From: Paenibacillus brevis
Lineage (GTDB): Bacteria > Bacillota > Bacilli > Paenibacillales > Paenibacillaceae
Direction: 5' to 3'
NCBI RefSeq assembly: GCF_018919145.1
Contig: NZ_JAHLQJ010000006.1
Coordinates: forward strand, 1-64,000
Length of the DNA stretch: 64,000 nucleotides
In this document: piece by piece, positions 62,434 through 64,000 of the stretch
How positions within the stretch are numbered: position 1 is the first letter of the stretch
How the letters are laid out: each line of letters begins with the position of its first letter
The notes under the pieces: model-generated
Seen by the model: only the letters and a program-made list of their open reading frames with translations
What the model was told of the DNA's origin: nothing
The model's database searches: none
Position numbers and translations under genes: made by a program

Positions 62434-63795
62434 ATGGTAAACAGAAAGGTAAAAAAATCGGCGGCATTGCTGCTGACCGTGCTGATGGCGCTTAGTCTGG
62501 CGGCTTGCGGCGGCAATGGAGGCGGCAAGGAGAATGCGGCCGCTGAAAATACCGGCAGCAACAACGGGGCTGCCAAGAGCGGCGACAGCGAAAAGAAGGT
62601 TACGATCACGTTCCAGAATATTTACCCTGACCCGACGACCCCATCGCACAAAATGATCAACGAGCTTGTGAAGGAGTACGAAACGGCGAATCCGAACATC
62701 AAGATTGAACTGGATACGCTCAATACCGACCAGCAGAAGATCAAGCTCAAGACACAGGCGGCCTCGAAGGAAATACCGGATATTACGATTGTGAACCCGG
62801 CCGCGCAAATGAAGCCGTTTGTGGATGCCGGGCTGCTTGCTCCTTTGAATGACATGCTGGATCAAAACGGACTCAAGGATACGTATCAAAGCGGCTTGCT
62901 CGATTATTACAGCTTCGACGGTAATGTGTATGCGCTGCCGGACGGCAACAATATCGAAGTCGTGTATTATAATAAAGAAATTTTTGAACAGAACGGAATC
63001 AAGGATACACCAAAGACCTTCGATGAGTTCCTTGATGTAGTGAAGACGCTGAAGGCTAAAGGGATTACGCCGCTCGCGATCGGGGAGAAGGATTCCTGGA
63101 CAGGATCATTCCTGTTCATGAATATCGTGCTGCGGACGAATGGCGGTCCAGGCTTCCTGCAGGATGTGATGGACGGCAAAAAGACGTTCGAGGATCCGGC
63201 CTTTGTCGAAGCGGTGGATGCCTTCCAGGAGCTGGTTCAAGCCGGCGCGTTCCCGGATGGGGCGACGTCGATTGATGCCACGGCAGGCGGTAATATTTTC
63301 AAATCGGGTCAAGCGGCCATGTGGGTGATCGGCTCCTGGGAGACAGGCGCGATTGATGCTTCTTCCGTAGCCGGTAAAGTCGGCGCATTCCAATTCCCGA
63401 CGGTGAACGGCAAGGGAGACCCGAACGAATTCATGCTGGCTCCGGGAAGCGCGTTTGCGGTCTCGGCGAACAGCGAGCATTTGCAGGAAACAAAGGATTT
63501 CCTCAATTTCTTTACGCTGAACCTGCCCAAGAAGCAATTTGAACTGAAGAACGCAGTCGGTCTGGGACAAAAGGTGGATGGTGACCTCAAGGCGGCCGGT
63601 TACTCCGATCTGGCCATCCAGATTGCCGAGCTGTTCAACAACGTCAAGGGCGGAGACCTGGCCTTCGATAACACGATGAACCCTGCTACAGCGCAGGTTC
63701 ATCTCAGCAGCATTCAAAACCTGTTCGTTCAGAAGGTAGATTCCGCTCAAGTCGCCAAGGAGCATCAAACGGCATTTGAAGCGAACAAAGAATAA
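62434..63795 (+). CDS. Extracellular sugar-binding lipoprotein of an ABC importer
   Basis: Family 1 solute-binding protein of 453 aa. A type II signal peptide with lipobox SLAAC (Cys about residue 26) is followed by a Gly/Asn/Ala-rich linker, then the binding fold (KMINELVKEYETANPNIKIEL split, DITIVNPAAQMKPFVDAGLLAPL split, YYNKEIFEQNGI, FKSGQAAMWVIGSWE). The pattern is that of carbohydrate binding proteins (MalE/LacE/RafE type). ATG 62434 follows GAGGGGG. The permease gene follows, so this is the start of a sugar uptake operon continuing past the window. Confidence 0.95.
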   Translation: MVNRKVKKSAALLLTVLMALSLAACGGNGGGKENAAAENTGSNNGAAKSGDSEKKVTITFQNIYPDPTTPSHKMINELVKEYETANPNIKIELDTLNTDQQKIKLKTQAASKEIPDITIVNPAAQMKPFVDAGLLAPLNDMLDQNGLKDTYQSGLLDYYSFDGNVYALPDGNNIEVVYYNKEIFEQNGIKDTPKTFDEFLDVVKTLKAKGITPLAIGEKDSWTGSFLFMNIVLRTNGGPGFLQDVMDGKKTFEDPAFVEAVDAFQELVQAGAFPDGATSIDATAGGNIFKSGQAAMWVIGSWETGAIDASSVAGKVGAFQFPTVNGKGDPNEFMLAPGSAFAVSANSEHLQETKDFLNFFTLNLPKKQFELKNAVGLGQKVDGDLKAAGYSDLAIQIAELFNNVKGGDLAFDNTMNPATAQVHLSSIQNLFVQKVDSAQVAKEHQTAFEANKE

Positions 63796-63875
63796 GCTGA
63801 GCGAGTTATCGATCAATGCGGAGCGGCCTGGGACGGCTGCTTCGCATTGAATTTCATAGAGAGGGCGGAAATTAG

Positions 63876-64000
63876 ATGAAAGTGCTCAAGGTGCCGGCCC
63901 GAACGATAGCCGTCTTCGTATTGCCGTGTCTGCTGCTGTATGTGTGCCTTGTGTTTGTTCCGATCCTGGTCTCTTTTTATAGCGGTTTGCTGAAATGGGA
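63876..64000 (+). CDS. ABC sugar transporter permease (N-terminal part, cut by window edge)
   Basis: Only 41 codons are visible: MKVLKVPARTIAVFVLPCLL then LYVCLVFVPILVSFYSGLLKW. This is the basic N-terminus and first membrane helix typical of MalF/LacF-type (binding-protein-dependent) permeases. GAGGGCGG precedes the ATG. It follows the sugar-binding lipoprotein by 80 nt. Confidence 0.88.
   Translation, partial: MKVLKVPARTIAVFVLPCLLLYVCLVFVPILVSFYSGLLKW

Noticed and set aside
1..64000. CRISPR arrays, restriction-modification or phage structural genes
   Set aside because: No regularly spaced direct repeats of 24-40 nt with unique spacers, and no methylase, nuclease or phage structural motifs, were seen.

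Overview
The window looks like a chromosomal piece of a spore-forming Bacillota, most likely Paenibacillus or a close relative. Reasons: moderate GC content, strong AGGAGG-type ribosome sites, frequent TTG/GTG starts, a tex-cmpA-sprT neighbourhood as in Bacillus, a Btr/Feu siderophore operon with classic Fur boxes, SLH and DUF2621 proteins, and dispersed palindromic intergenic repeats. The genus is an inference from gene content only.

Layout. 1-8.7 kb: the apparent right end of an IS200/IS605-type element, a membrane protein, a MacAB-like export operon (minus strand), a DUF4190 protein, tex, cmpA (46 codons, TTG start), sprT and a small basic protein. 8.6-10.5 kb: ArsR-type regulator and MFS transporter. 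10.7-11.7 kb: tRNA-Asn, -Ser, -Glu, -Leu, with a structured repeat that twice reuses the 3' end of tRNA-Ser. 11.9-12.7 kb: FlxA-like coiled-coil protein behind a sigma-D promoter. 13.0-19.6 kb: an iron-siderophore locus (Fur box, AraC-SBP activator, Fur box, lipoprotein, two permeases, a two-domain esterase). 19.7-23.4 kb: azlD-azlC, a PAS protein, an XRE regulator, a second identical tRNA-Leu(GAG), and small proteins.

23.4-26.4 kb is AT-rich accessory DNA: decayed coding remnants, a perfect 19-bp inverted repeat, and a secreted/membrane pair of unknown function. 26.5-36.9 kb is a complete Gram-positive Tad (Flp pilus) operon: CpaE-like ATPase, TadA, TadB, TadC, Flp pilin, two TadE-like pseudopilins, a large TadG-like protein, prepilin peptidase and an FHA protein. 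A possible attenuator terminator sits in its leader. 36.9-41.7 kb is a rearranged scar. It holds IS66 and group II intron reverse-transcriptase remnants and one AT-rich secreted protein, and ends in an 864-bp near-identical copy of the 3' part of the FHA gene. The copy is joined through a 14-nt inverted match.

41.9-64.0 kb: SLH protein, a second MFS/ArsR pair with a palindromic operator, DUF2621, endonuclease IV with an extra C-terminal segment, and purU. Then comes a long ABC-MoxR-DUF58-VWA cluster (48.8-62.1 kb), followed by the start of an ABC sugar importer (binding protein plus a truncated permease at the right edge). At least four copies of a MITE-like palindromic repeat are scattered through the window, two of them abutting stop codons.
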